DNA of 64,000 nt from Cellulomonas sp. NTE-D12 (GTDB taxonomy: Bacteria; Actinomycetota; Actinomycetes; Actinomycetales; Cellulomonadaceae), in the NCBI RefSeq assembly GCF_027923705.1, contig NZ_AP026442.1:2914001-2978000 (forward strand). The letters are read 5' to 3'. The notes under the pieces were generated by a model. The model was not told the DNA's origin. It worked only from the letters and a program-made list of their open reading frames with translations, and searched no databases. The position numbers were made by a program, and so were the translations under genes. Below, in pieces: positions 1-8,858 of the stretch (within the stretch, counting starts at the first letter, position 1; every line of letters begins with the position of its first letter).

Positions 1-36
1 TCTCACCGGCCCCGCGGACGGGCCCGAGGCTGCCCG

Positions 37-720
37 TCAGCCGGGGTCGACCACCAGGTCGGCGCGGTCGGCCGTCGACACGATCAGCCGCGCGTTGGCC
101 TCGTCGGGACCGAGCGACCACGCCCGTGCGGCGTCCGGCGCCTTGCCGAACCGCACGTGCCGGGCGATCAGGCGCTCGAGCCGCACCTCGTCGTCGACCG
201 TGACGTACCAGGTCTCGTCCAGCAGCTCGGCCACCGGCCCGAACCCGTGCTCGCGCACCAGCAGGTAGTTGCCCTCGACGACCACCAGCGGGACGTCGGC
301 CGGCACGGCCAGCGCACCGGCGATCGCGTTGTGCGCCTCGCGCCGGTACTCGGGCGCCCACACCGTCTCGCCGTCGACGGGCCGGCGCAGCCGTCGCAGC
401 AGCGCGACGAAGCCGGCCGCGTCGAACGTGTCAGGCGCTCCCTTGCGGTCCGCCCGCCCCAACCGCTCGAGCGTCGTCTGCGCGAGGTGGAAGCCGTCCA
501 TCGGCACGACGACGCAGTCCGCGCCGAACGCCTCGGCCAGCCGCGCGGACACCGTGGACTTCCCGGCCCCCGGCGCACCCGTGATCCCGAGGAGCCGCCG
601 GTGCGCGGCACCGTCGGACGGTTCGGTGCCGTCGGCGGATGGTCTGGGCGGACGGTCCAGCAGCGCGCGGACCCGGTCGACCAGTGCGGACGGCAGCGGG
701 GACGTCTCCGGGATCGTCAT
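37..720 (-). CDS. P-loop nucleoside/sugar kinase family protein (uridine kinase-like)
   Basis: This 227-residue protein is an ATP-dependent small-molecule kinase of the uridine kinase/phosphoribulokinase-like P-loop family. The Walker A loop reads GITGAPGAGKST around residues 38-49. It is followed by the PMDGFHL motif near residue 66, typical of this group, and by a VVVEGNYLL strand. Family members phosphorylate nucleosides, pantothenate or sugars, and the substrate here cannot be told from sequence. The ATG at 720 overlaps the stop of the upstream NAD(P)HX repair gene (ATGA), so translation is probably coupled. A longer reading frame extends upstream, but it is only the other strand of reading through nnr, so the ATG was chosen. 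Confidence 0.8.
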   Translation of the reverse strand: MTIPETSPLPSALVDRVRALLDRPPRPSADGTEPSDGAAHRRLLGITGAPGAGKSTVSARLAEAFGADCVVVPMDGFHLAQTTLERLGRADRKGAPDTFDAAGFVALLRRLRRPVDGETVWAPEYRREAHNAIAGALAVPADVPLVVVEGNYLLVREHGFGPVAELLDETWYVTVDDEVRLERLIARHVRFGKAPDAARAWSLGPDEANARLIVSTADRADLVVDPG

Positions 721-2273
721 GCGTCCTCCGCCGCCGTCTCGCGTGGCGCCACCAGCCCCGCCACCACACCGGGGAGCGCCTGCGCCACCGCAAGGGCCGC
801 CACGGGTCCGCCGGGGTTCGCCGCCCGTGCCGCGCGACCGTGCACCGACGCGGCCGCGGCCGCGAGCGCCGCGACCAGGGTCGGGTCGGCCCGCACGTCG
901 TCGGAACGACCGGCCAGCAGGGCGCCGAGCAGTCCGGTCAGCACGTCGCCCGCACCGGCGGTGGCCAGCCACGCCGGCGCCTCGGCCTGCGCGTACCGGG
1001 CGCCGTGCGGCCCTGCGACCACCGTCACGGCCCCCTTGAGCAGCACCGTGGCGCCGGTCAGCTGCTGCGCCCGGACCGCCCATCGCAGCGGCTCCCGCTC
1101 GACGTCCGCGCGCTCGACCGGTTCGCCTCGCACGCCGAGCAGGGTCGCCAGCTCCCCGGCGTGCGGGGTCAGCACCGTCAGCGGGGTCAGCCGGTCCGGC
1201 AGCAGCCCGAGCGCGCCCGCGTCCGCGACGACCGGGAGGTCGTCGGCCGCCGCCGCACCGAGCGCGTCCCGCACCCGTGCGGCTGCCACCTCGTCGTCGG
1301 GGTCGATCCCGGGACCGACCGCCCAGGCCTGCACCCTCCCGGTCCCGACGACCACCTCGGGCCGCGCGGCGAGCACCGCATCGCCGACGTCACCGACGTA
1401 CCGGACCATCCCGACGCCGGCCAGCACCGCGGCGCTGCTCACCAGGACCGCAGCGCCGGGGTACCGCGGCGTGCCGGCCACCACGCCGAGCACCCCGCGG
1501 GTGTACTTGTGGGCCGCTTCGCCGGGCACGGGCCACAGCGCCGCGAGGTCGTCGGCCCCGAGCCGCACCACGGCCGGCGTGCCGGCGTTCCGCAGCCCGA
1601 CGTCCACCACGTCGACCCGCCCGGCCAGAGCCGCCGCCGGCGGCAGCAGCAGCCCCGGCTTGGCGCAGCCGAACGTCACCGTGAGGTCCGCGGTCAGCAC
1701 GGGACCGGCGACGCTGCCGTCGTCCACCCCGATGCCGGAGGGCACGTCGACCGCCACCACCAGGGGCAGCCGCTCCACCGCCGCGAAGGCCCCCTGCAGG
1801 GCCGTGACCAGGGCCGCGCCCGTGCCGCGCAGGCCGCCCCGCGCCCCGATGCCGAGCATCCCGTCGAGCACCACGTCGGCCCGCGCCGCCAGAGCCGCCG
1901 CCGCTCGGACGGACGAGCCGTCGGACGAGCCGTCCGACGACCCGTCCAGCGACCGAAGCCGGCCCCCGGCCTCCCGGAAGGCCACCGACCCCTCCGGGTG
2001 GACCCGCTCGGACACCAGCAGCGCCGTGACCTCGGCCCCCCGGCGCAGCAGCCGCACGCCCGCCCACAACGCGTCCCCGCCGTTGTTGCCGCCACCGACC
2101 AGCAGGACCACCCGCGCGCCACCGACCCGGCCGCGCCGTTCTCGCAGGCGGGCCGCGACCACCGTGGCCAGCGCGAAGGCGGCGCGGTCCATCAGCGGCA
2201 CCCCCGCCGCCAGCAGCGGCTCCTCCGCGGCCCGTACGTCGTCCGACCCCCACGCCAGCAGCACGTCGCCCAT
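717..2273 (-). CDS. nnr: Bifunctional NAD(P)H-hydrate epimerase / ADP-dependent dehydratase
   Basis: This 518-residue fusion repairs damaged NADH/NADPH. The N-terminal YjeF_N epimerase half (to about residue 215) carries a GGGNNGGDAL motif. The C-terminal carbohydrate-kinase-fold dehydratase half carries the GAGD motif with catalytic-type Asp443 in GAGDVLTGLLGALL. In actinobacteria the gene usually follows glmS-acpS. Here an F420-type oxidoreductase on the opposite strand separates it from acpS. It overlaps the following kinase by 4 nt. A short SDGS repeat, encoded by three 12-bp units at 1912-1947, lies in the epimerase half and looks like a low-complexity loop insertion. The ATG at 2273 begins MGDVLLAWG. 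Confidence 0.93.
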   Translation of the reverse strand: MGDVLLAWGSDDVRAAEEPLLAAGVPLMDRAAFALATVVAARLRERRGRVGGARVVLLVGGGNNGGDALWAGVRLLRRGAEVTALLVSERVHPEGSVAFREAGGRLRSLDGSSDGSSDGSSVRAAAALAARADVVLDGMLGIGARGGLRGTGAALVTALQGAFAAVERLPLVVAVDVPSGIGVDDGSVAGPVLTADLTVTFGCAKPGLLLPPAAALAGRVDVVDVGLRNAGTPAVVRLGADDLAALWPVPGEAAHKYTRGVLGVVAGTPRYPGAAVLVSSAAVLAGVGMVRYVGDVGDAVLAARPEVVVGTGRVQAWAVGPGIDPDDEVAAARVRDALGAAAADDLPVVADAGALGLLPDRLTPLTVLTPHAGELATLLGVRGEPVERADVEREPLRWAVRAQQLTGATVLLKGAVTVVAGPHGARYAQAEAPAWLATAGAGDVLTGLLGALLAGRSDDVRADPTLVAALAAAAASVHGRAARAANPGGPVAALAVAQALPGVVAGLVAPRETAAEDA

Positions 2274-2303
2274 CCTCGCGGGTCCCCCGGTAGCGTGCGA
2301 ACC

Positions 2304-3290
2304 ATGCGCTTCGGACTCTTCATCCCCCAGGGCTGGCGGCAGGACCTCACCGGCATCGACCCCCGCGAGCACTGGTCCGTGATGCACGGCCTCGCCCAGC
2401 ACGCCGACGACGGCGACACCTGGGAGTCGATCTGGGTCTACGACCACTTCCACTCGGTGCCCGAGCCCAACGGCGAGGCGGTGCACGAGGCGTGGAGCCT
2501 GATGAGCGCCTTCGCCGCCAGCACGTCACGGGTCCGACTGGGCCAGATGTGCACGTGCATGGCGTACCGGAACCCCGCCTACCTGGCGAAGGTGGCCGCC
2601 ACCGCGGACGTGATCAGCGGCGGCCGCGTGGAGATGGGCATCGGCGCCGGCTGGTACGAGCACGAGTGGAAGGCGTACGGCTACGGCTTCCCGTCCGCCG
2701 GCAACCGGCTCGGCATGCTCGACGAGGGCGTGCAGATCTTCAAGCAGCTGTGGAGCACCGGCACCGCCACGCTCGACGGGAAGCACTACCAGGTGGACGG
2801 CGCGATGCTGGCACCGCTCCCCCTGCAGCTGGACGGCCCGCCGCTGTGGATCGCGGGCGGTGGCGAGAAGGTGACGCTGCGCATCGCGGCGGAGCACGCG
2901 TCGTACACCAACTTCGACGGGGCGCCGGCCGGCTTCGCCCAGAAGTCGCAGATCCTGCGCGGTCACTGCGAGGCGATCGGACGCCCGTTCGACGAGATCA
3001 CGCGCTCCGCCAACTACAACGTGGTGATCGGGTCGACGCAGGCCGAGGTGGACGACCGGATCGCCTGGATCGAGGAGCACTACGCGCTGACGGTCCCGGC
3101 CAAGGCGGCCGACGAGGCCGAGTCGTGGCGCCGCGGCCCGCTGGTCGGCACGCCGGAGCAGATCGTCGAGAAGCTGCGCGAGCTCGAGGGGCTCGGCATG
3201 ACGTACGCCATCTGCTACTTCGCCGAGGCGGCCTACGACCGCTCGGGCATCGAGCTGTTCGAGCGCGAGGTCGTGCCGGCGCTGCGCTGA
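2304..3290 (+). CDS. LLM-class F420-dependent oxidoreductase
   Basis: A 328-residue luciferase-like TIM-barrel protein beginning MRFGLFIPQG. It contains the TWESIWVYDHF and GIGAGWYEHEW segments typical of coenzyme F420-using members of the luciferase-like monooxygenase superfamily. It probably transfers hydride to or from F420, with unknown substrate. It is the only plus-strand gene inside an otherwise minus-strand glmS-acpS-nnr neighbourhood and is followed at once by a 24-bp perfect hairpin. Its start lies 30 bp from the divergent nnr start, so the two promoters must overlap. The cofactor is inferred from family resemblance, since FMN-type members have the same fold. Confidence 0.88.
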   Translation: MRFGLFIPQGWRQDLTGIDPREHWSVMHGLAQHADDGDTWESIWVYDHFHSVPEPNGEAVHEAWSLMSAFAASTSRVRLGQMCTCMAYRNPAYLAKVAATADVISGGRVEMGIGAGWYEHEWKAYGYGFPSAGNRLGMLDEGVQIFKQLWSTGTATLDGKHYQVDGAMLAPLPLQLDGPPLWIAGGGEKVTLRIAAEHASYTNFDGAPAGFAQKSQILRGHCEAIGRPFDEITRSANYNVVIGSTQAEVDDRIAWIEEHYALTVPAKAADEAESWRRGPLVGTPEQIVEKLRELEGLGMTYAICYFAEAAYDRSGIELFEREVVPALR

Positions 3291-3348
3291 GAGGCACGGT
3301 CCCACGCTGGGCCGGCTGCCCGTCGGCCCAGCGTGGGACCGTGCCTCT
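3290..3348. terminator. 24-bp perfect stem-loop after the LLM oxidoreductase
   Basis: The arms at 3290-3313 and 3325-3348 are exact reverse complements around an 11-nt loop. The left arm begins at the last base of the oxidoreductase stop codon. There is no T-run, as is usual for high-GC actinobacteria. It sits between convergent genes (oxidoreductase and acpS) and could act in both directions. Confidence 0.8.
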
Positions 3349-3356
3349 GACGACCT

Positions 3357-3416
3357 GGCGGCTAAGTCCCGATCGGCGACTCGCTCCTGCTCGGCGGCTC
3401 AGTCCCGCTCGGCGAC
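3357..3416. repeat. Direct repeat of the acpS 3' end
   Basis: The 24 nt at 3393-3416, covering the last codons and stop of acpS, recur at 3357-3380 with two mismatches at a 36-nt period. The copy lies just downstream of acpS. In it the stop triplet reads as TAG instead of TGA on the minus strand. It looks like a local duplication of the gene end. Confidence 0.7.
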
Positions 3417-3752
3417 GACGACGGCGGCCGCGATGCCGGCGTCGTGCGAGATCGAGACGTGGAACCGCGTGATCCCCAGCTCGGCGGCCCGTGCCGCGAC
3501 GGTCCCGGTCACCTCGATCACGGGCTGAGCACCCGCCACCCGGCGCACCACCGCGTCGTGCCAGTGCAGCCCCGCGGGTGCCCCCAGCGCCTTGGCGAGG
3601 GCCTCCTTGGTGGCGAAGCGCGCCGCCAGGGAGGTCTCCGGCATCGACCGCTCGTCGGCGACGAACAGCCGCTCGCGGAGCCGCGGTGAGCGGTGCAACG
3701 CCTCCACCAGGCGCTGCACGTCCACCACGTCGATGCCGACGCCGACGATCAC
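3399..3752 (-). CDS. acpS: Holo-[acyl-carrier-protein] synthase
   Basis: This 117-residue 4'-phosphopantetheinyl transferase charges ACP from CoA for fatty-acid synthesis. The N-terminus MIVGVGIDVVDV carries the metal-binding Asp8. The ARFATKEALAKALG segment near residue 50 carries the conserved Glu/Lys of the AcpS active site, and the SISHD motif lies near the C-terminus. Length is normal for the family. It starts 7 nt after the glmS stop on the same strand, so the two form an operon. A partial duplicate of its 3' end lies just downstream (3357-3380). Confidence 0.95.
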   Translation of the reverse strand: MIVGVGIDVVDVQRLVEALHRSPRLRERLFVADERSMPETSLAARFATKEALAKALGAPAGLHWHDAVVRRVAGAQPVIEVTGTVAARAAELGITRFHVSISHDAGIAAAVVVAERD

Positions 3753-3759
3753 CGTCCGG

Positions 3760-5616
3760 TCACTCGACCGTGACGGACTTGGCCAGGTTCCGCGGCTGGT
3801 CCACGTCCAGCCCCTTCGCGGTGGCCAGCTCGCAGGCGAAGATCTGCAGCGGCACGACCGTCAGCAGGGGGGCGAGCAGCGTCGGGCACTGCGGGACCGA
3901 GAACACCTCGTCCGCGAACGGGAGCACGGCCTCGTCGCCGTCCTCGGCGATCACCAGGGTGCGGGCGCCGCGTGCCCGGATCTCCTGGATGTTGGAGACG
4001 ACCTTCGAGTGCAGGGAGTGCCGGCTGCGCGGGCTCGGCACGATGACGAACACGGGCTGGCCGGGCTCGATCAGGGCGATCGGTCCGTGCTTGAGCTCGC
4101 CGGCCGCGAACCCCTCGGCGTGGATGTACGCGATCTCCTTGAGCTTGAGCGCACCCTCGAGGGCTACCGGGAAGCCGACGTGCCGGCCGAGGAAGAGCAC
4201 GCTCTGCGTGTCGGCCATCCACCGCGCCACCTGCCGCACCCGGTCGGCCCGGTCGAGCACCTGCTGGATCTTGTCCGGCATCGCCCGCAGCTCAGTGAGG
4301 ATCGCGCCGACCTCGTCGGGGAACATGTTGCCGCGCAGCTGGGCGAGGTACAGGCCCAGCAGGTACACCGCGGTGATCTGGGCGAGGAACGCCTTGGTCG
4401 ACGCGACGGCGATCTCGGGACCCGCATGCGTGTACAGCACGGCGTCCGACTCGCGCGGGATCGTCGAGCCGTGCGTGTTCACCACGGCGAGCACGCGGGA
4501 GCCCTGCTCACGGGCGTGCCGCACGGCCATCAGCGTGTCCATCGTCTCGCCGGACTGCGAGATCGCCACGACCAGCGTCCGCTCGTCGACCACGGGGTCG
4601 CGGTAGCGGAACTCGTGGGCGAGCTCCACCTCGACCGGGATCCGGCACCAGTGCTCGACGGCGTACTTGGCGACGTGCCCGGCGTAGGCCGCGGTGCCGC
4701 AGGCGACGACGACGATCTTGTCCACCTGGCGCAGCACCGACTCGTCGATGTGCATCTCGTCCAGCACCAGCCGGCCGTGCACGTCGGTCCGGCCGAGCAG
4801 CGTGTCGGCGACGGCGTGCGGCTGGTCGTGGATCTCCTTGTCCATGAAGGACCGGAAGCCGCCCTTCTCGGCGGCGGCGGCGTCCCAGTCGACGACGAAC
4901 TGGCGGCCCTGCGCGGCGTTCCCTGCGAAGTCGGTCACCTCGACCCGGTCCGGCGTGATGGTCACCACCTGGTCCTGCCCGAGCTCGAGCGCCTCGCGGG
5001 TGTGCGCGATGAAGGCCGCGACGTCCGAGCCGAGGAAGTTCTCGCCGGCGCCGAGGCCCACGACGAGCGGCGAGTCGTGCCGTGCGCCGACGACGAGGTC
5101 GGGGCGGTCGGCGTGCACGGCCAGCAGCGTGAAGGTGCCCTCCAGGCGCAGCGCGACCGACTGCATGGCGGTCGTCAGGTCGCCCGTGCGGTCGAAGGCG
5201 GCGGCCAGCAGGTGCGCGACCACCTCGGTGTCGGTCTCCGAGGCGAACTGGACCCCCTGCTCGACCAGTTCGGCCTTCAGGGTGGCGAAGTTCTCGACGA
5301 TGCCGTTGTGGATCACGGCGAGCCGCCCGGCGACGTGCGGGTGGGCGTTGACGTCGGTCGGGCCGCCGTGCGTCGCCCAGCGGGTGTGGCCGATCGCGGC
5401 CGTCGCGGCGGGCAGCGGACGGGCGTCCAGCTCCTCGACGAGGTTGGCCAGCTTGCCGGCCTTCTTGCGGGTGTCGAGCTCCCCGTCGGCCGTCACGACG
5501 GCGACCCCGGCCGAGTCGTAGCCGCGGTACTCGAGGCGCCGCAGGCCCTCGATCACCACCTCGAGGGGCAGGCCGCTGGCCGTTCGACTCCCGACGTACC
5601 CGACGATTCCGCACAT
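3760..5616 (-). CDS. glmS: Glutamine-fructose-6-phosphate aminotransferase (isomerizing)
   Basis: This 618-residue enzyme makes glucosamine-6-phosphate from fructose-6-phosphate and glutamine, the first step toward UDP-GlcNAc. It begins MCGIVGYVG, so Cys2 becomes the N-terminal nucleophile of the class II glutaminase after Met removal. This fixes the start, although the frame stays open further upstream. The glutaminase domain covers about residues 1-240, with NGIVEN and the TRWATHG loop. Two SIS sugar-isomerase domains follow (ISQSGET near residue 355). The C-terminus ends DQPRNLAKSVTVE, matching the family signature. It is divergent from coaA with 82 bp between, and acpS follows in the same operon. 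With glmM at 8855-10204 it covers two steps of the amino-sugar pathway. Confidence 0.98.
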   Translation of the reverse strand: MCGIVGYVGSRTASGLPLEVVIEGLRRLEYRGYDSAGVAVVTADGELDTRKKAGKLANLVEELDARPLPAATAAIGHTRWATHGGPTDVNAHPHVAGRLAVIHNGIVENFATLKAELVEQGVQFASETDTEVVAHLLAAAFDRTGDLTTAMQSVALRLEGTFTLLAVHADRPDLVVGARHDSPLVVGLGAGENFLGSDVAAFIAHTREALELGQDQVVTITPDRVEVTDFAGNAAQGRQFVVDWDAAAAEKGGFRSFMDKEIHDQPHAVADTLLGRTDVHGRLVLDEMHIDESVLRQVDKIVVVACGTAAYAGHVAKYAVEHWCRIPVEVELAHEFRYRDPVVDERTLVVAISQSGETMDTLMAVRHAREQGSRVLAVVNTHGSTIPRESDAVLYTHAGPEIAVASTKAFLAQITAVYLLGLYLAQLRGNMFPDEVGAILTELRAMPDKIQQVLDRADRVRQVARWMADTQSVLFLGRHVGFPVALEGALKLKEIAYIHAEGFAAGELKHGPIALIEPGQPVFVIVPSPRSRHSLHSKVVSNIQEIRARGARTLVIAEDGDEAVLPFADEVFSVPQCPTLLAPLLTVVPLQIFACELATAKGLDVDQPRNLAKSVTVE

Positions 5617-5698
5617 GGCGTCGATGGTAACGGCCGGGCCACGACGGACCGCCGCCGGGCGTCCTCCCCGCGCCCACGGCCCGTGCGAGGATCGGGCC

Positions 5699-6649
5699 GT
5701 GCCGCTCACCGCCGCGTCGTCCACGCCGTACGTCGACCTGGACCGGTCGGCCTGGGTGCGCCTGTCGGAGTCGACCCCGCTGCCCCTGACCGGCGCCGAC
5801 GTGCAGCGGCTGCGCGGTCTCGGGGACCCGATCGACCTCGCGGAGGTCGATGCGATCTACCGCCCGATCTCCCGCCTGCTGGACCTGCACATCGAGGCGA
5901 CCCGGCACCTGCACCGGGCCACCAGCACGTTCCTGCACGAGGACGCCGGGCTGACGCCCTTCGTCATCGGCGTCGCCGGCTCGGTCGCCGTCGGCAAGTC
6001 CACCACCGCCCGCCTGCTGCGCGAGCTGATGGCCCGCTGGCCCGCCACGCCGCGCGTCGAGCTGGTCACCACCGACGGGTTCCTCTACCCGAACGCCGAG
6101 CTCGAGCGGCGTCGGCTGCTCGACCGCAAGGGGTTCCCTGAGTCGTACGACCGCCGTGCGCTGCTGCGGTTCGTCGCCGCCGTCAAGGCGGGGCGGCCCG
6201 AGGTCAGCGCCCCGGTGTACGACCACCTGACCTACGACATCGTGCCGGGCGCGCGGACGGTCGTGCGGCGGCCGGACGTGCTGATCGTCGAGGGCCTGAA
6301 CGTGCTGCAGCCGGCCCGCACCCCGCTAGGCGGCCGCTCGAACCTCGCGGTCAGCGACTTCTTCGACTTCTCCATCTACGTGGACGCGCGGACCGCCGAC
6401 GTGCGCAAGTGGTACATCGACCGGTTCCTGCGGCTCCGCGAGACGTCGTTCACCCAGCCGAGCTCGTACTTCCACCGGTTCGCCGCCCTGTCCGACGACG
6501 AGGCGACGGACATGGCCAAGGGGATCTGGGACGCGATCAACGCGCCCAACCTCGAGGACAACATCCTGCCGACCCGCAGCCGGGCGACCCTGGTGCTGAC
6601 CAAGGGCGCCGACCACAGCGTCCAGCGGGTCCGGCTGCGCAAGCTCTGA
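5699..6649 (+). CDS. coaA: Type I pantothenate kinase
   Basis: This 316-residue enzyme phosphorylates pantothenate, the first and regulated step of CoA synthesis. The Walker A loop is GVAGSVAVGKST at residues 91-102. The TTDGFLYPN and KGFPESYD motifs and the RKWYIDRF segment are characteristic of bacterial CoaA. The GTG at 5699 gives the usual family length, whereas the frame upstream runs into the glmS promoter region. CoA is the substrate of the nearby acpS product. Divergent from glmS, monocistronic, and convergent with the minus-strand membrane protein at 6674. Confidence 0.96.
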   Translation: MPLTAASSTPYVDLDRSAWVRLSESTPLPLTGADVQRLRGLGDPIDLAEVDAIYRPISRLLDLHIEATRHLHRATSTFLHEDAGLTPFVIGVAGSVAVGKSTTARLLRELMARWPATPRVELVTTDGFLYPNAELERRRLLDRKGFPESYDRRALLRFVAAVKAGRPEVSAPVYDHLTYDIVPGARTVVRRPDVLIVEGLNVLQPARTPLGGRSNLAVSDFFDFSIYVDARTADVRKWYIDRFLRLRETSFTQPSSYFHRFAALSDDEATDMAKGIWDAINAPNLEDNILPTRSRATLVLTKGADHSVQRVRLRKL

Positions 6650-6673
6650 CCGCCTCGGCGCCCGTCGCCCGGC

Positions 6674-7330
6674 TCAGGGCCCCGTCGGTGCGGGCGTCGC
6701 CGGGGCCACCAGGCTGACCGGCGCATCGGACTGGTCCGTCACCGTCAGGGCGTCCAGCGCATGCCGCACGGCCTCGGTCGGGCGGCCGCAGCCGTCCGTC
6801 GGCATCTGCGGGCGGACGGCCCGGCCCATCGAGTCCACCAGCCACAGCTCCACCCGGTCGGCGGGGCTCGTCGAGCACGTGGACGGCCTCGCGCTCGGCG
6901 CCACCGGCGCCGGGGCACCTTCCAGGGCAGCCTGCAGGGCCGCGATCGCCGTCGCGGTGCCCTCCCTCGTCGTCGCCGTGACCACCGACCAGGTGCCGGA
7001 CCCGTCGCGCAGCGTGCCACCGGCCTGGCACACCACCACCCCGACCGGGCTGAAAGAGCTCGGGACCCGACCGGCCGCCGGTGCCGGCTCGTGCGCCCCC
7101 GCCGTGGCGAGAACCGCGTCGAGCCGCAGCCCGAACGCGTCGAGCACCTCGGGCGCCAGGCAGTCGGCTGCCGGCACGACCTCGGCCGACCGGGTGCTGC
7201 GCTGCGCATCGTCGTCGGACCGCTGACCCAGCACCAGGACCAGCAGCACGGTGCCGATCCCCAGGCCCGCACCGATCAGGGCCACCGGACGCGCGGCACC
7301 GCGCTGCGCGCGCCCTCGTCCTCGGTCCAC
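6674..7330 (-). CDS. Membrane-anchored hypothetical protein
   Basis: A 218-residue protein with no family I recognise. It has a basic N-terminus, one hydrophobic segment at about residues 16-35 (VALIGAGLGIGTVLLVLVLG) and then a soluble, presumably extracytoplasmic domain. That domain has four spaced cysteines (in ADCLAPE, VVVCQAG, STCSTS and DGCGRP) that could form two disulfides, and the protein ends in a Pro/Ala/Thr-rich tail. It sits downstream of the DedA gene on the same strand across a 136-bp gap and may be transcribed separately. The start is the first ATG of the frame. Internal GTG starts would remove the basic N-terminus before the membrane segment. Confidence 0.6.
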   Translation of the reverse strand: MDRGRGRAQRGAARPVALIGAGLGIGTVLLVLVLGQRSDDDAQRSTRSAEVVPAADCLAPEVLDAFGLRLDAVLATAGAHEPAPAAGRVPSSFSPVGVVVCQAGGTLRDGSGTWSVVTATTREGTATAIAALQAALEGAPAPVAPSARPSTCSTSPADRVELWLVDSMGRAVRPQMPTDGCGRPTEAVRHALDALTVTDQSDAPVSLVAPATPAPTGP

Positions 7331-7466
7331 GTCCTGCCCCTGCCTACGTCCTGCGGCCGGCAGGACCGCCGCGGACGACGTGCGGTGCCGGAGGCCCAGC
7401 CGCGGCGCCGACCCGGATCGAGGGTAGGTGGGTCATCCCGCCGATTGACGCAGTGAGACCGGATCG

Positions 7467-8117
7467 TTAGCCGGCGGCACCGGATCGTGACCTCGACCCG
7501 CCGGGGCGGCGGGCCCATGCGCTGAGCACCCAGTCCACCAGCGCTCCGATCACCAGGCCGCCGACCACGCCCACGACCAGGCCGATCATCGGATGGTTCT
7601 TCAGCACCACGCCGGACGCGATACCGATCACCGAGGAGTAGGTCGCCCAGGTGACCGCCGCGAGCGCGGTGATGCCGACGAACCGGCGACGGCGGTAGCG
7701 GAGCGCGCCGGCCGTCATGTTGACGGCCACGCGGCCGACGGGGATGTACCGCGCGGCGATGATGAACGACGCGCCACGGGTCGCGAGCGACCGCTCGGCC
7801 CAGTCCAGCGCCTGCTGCGCCTTGGGCCGGGCGAAGATGCGCAGGCTGCGGACCTTCACCCGGGTGCCGATCGTGTAGGCGATCTGGTCGCCCGTGAACG
7901 CACCGAGGGCGGCCACGAGGATCACGGGCAGCAGCGGCGGGCTCCCCCGCGACGCCCACAGCGAGGCGAGGGCGATCACCACGGTCTCGCTGGGGATCGG
8001 CGGGAAGAAGCCGTCCACGGTGGCGAACGCGTAGAGCGCGGCGAACACCCACGGCGACCCGACCAGGGCCAACGCCCACTCCTGCACGCCTGACGTCCCC
8101 TCGCCGACGGTCGGCAC
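7467..8117 (-). CDS. DedA/SNARE-associated (VTT) family membrane protein
   Basis: A 216-residue integral membrane protein of the DedA family. It has the re-entrant FPPIPSE motif near residue 38 and the later conserved segment GASFIIAARYIPVGR with its functional Arg residues. It has four or five hydrophobic segments and a basic C-terminal tail. Family members act as lipid flippases, for example of undecaprenyl phosphate or phosphatidylethanolamine, which would fit the surrounding cell-wall precursor genes. This role is inference. It lies 69 bp downstream of def on the same strand. Confidence 0.88.
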   Translation of the reverse strand: MPTVGEGTSGVQEWALALVGSPWVFAALYAFATVDGFFPPIPSETVVIALASLWASRGSPPLLPVILVAALGAFTGDQIAYTIGTRVKVRSLRIFARPKAQQALDWAERSLATRGASFIIAARYIPVGRVAVNMTAGALRYRRRRFVGITALAAVTWATYSSVIGIASGVVLKNHPMIGLVVGVVGGLVIGALVDWVLSAWARRPGGSRSRSGAAG

Positions 8118-8186
8118 TGCCCGTGCCCCGGGGCGGGCGTGCCGCCGTCTTCACGCTACAGGCCGGGGCACCGGCTCCGGGAGCGT

Positions 8187-8858
8187 TCAGTCCAGCGGGA
8201 AGCCGAGCGTGCGGGACGCGGTGACCGGCCGCGGCTCCGCCGCCCACCGGGCCCCGAGCTCGTCCGTGGCGGAGAGGGAGCGCAGCTCGGCGCGGTCCAG
8301 GTACAACGTGCCGGCCAGGTGGTCGGTCTCGTGCTGGACGATGCGCGCCGTCCAGCCGTCGACCACCTCGTCGAGCGGTTCGCCGTGCTCGTCCTGGCCG
8401 GTCAGGCGCACGGAACGGTGCCGCGCCACGACGGCCTGGTAGCCCACCACCGACAGGCACCCCTCGTAGAAGGACACACGCTCGTCGTCCAGGGGCGCGT
8501 ACCGCGGGTTGACCAGGACCCGAGGGGCCAGCGGCTGGCGCTCGCGCACCGTGGCGACCTCGGGGCTGCCGACCCCGGGGTCCTCGAGCACGGCGAGGGC
8601 GAGCGGAAGGCCGACCTGGGGCGCGGCGAGGCCCACGCCGGGGGCGGCCCGCATCGTCCGACGCATCAAGGACAGCAGGGCAGCGAGCTCCGTGGCCGAC
8701 AGCTGACCGTCGAACGGGACCGCCACCGCCCTCAGGGCCGGGTGGCCGGCACGGACGATCGGAGCCAACCCGTCCGGGCGCGCGGCAGCCGCCTCGACCA
8801 GGCGCAGGGCGTGGTCGCGCAGCGCGTGGTCGCGTGCTGACCGGTCCGAAGCCGTCAC
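8187..8858 (-). CDS. def: Peptide deformylase
   Basis: This 223-residue metalloenzyme removes formyl from nascent N-terminal fMet. All three family motifs are intact: GVGLAAPQ at residues 74-81, EGCLS at 132-136 (metal ligand Cys134) and QHETDHL at 175-181 (ligands His176 and His180, catalytic Glu177). It is longer than most deformylases because of an N-terminal helix of about 30 residues that contains a doubled RDHAL unit, and a C-terminal tail. The start overlaps the glmM stop by 4 nt, so it is the second gene of a glmM-def unit. A second deformylase may exist elsewhere in the genome. Confidence 0.95.
   Translation of the reverse strand: MTASDRSARDHALRDHALRLVEAAAARPDGLAPIVRAGHPALRAVAVPFDGQLSATELAALLSLMRRTMRAAPGVGLAAPQVGLPLALAVLEDPGVGSPEVATVRERQPLAPRVLVNPRYAPLDDERVSFYEGCLSVVGYQAVVARHRSVRLTGQDEHGEPLDEVVDGWTARIVQHETDHLAGTLYLDRAELRSLSATDELGARWAAEPRPVTASRTLGFPLD

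Noticed and set aside
3592..6141. An 849-codon plus-strand frame across acpS and glmS
   Set aside because: It is a compositional shadow of acpS and glmS, which are full length with all active-site residues.
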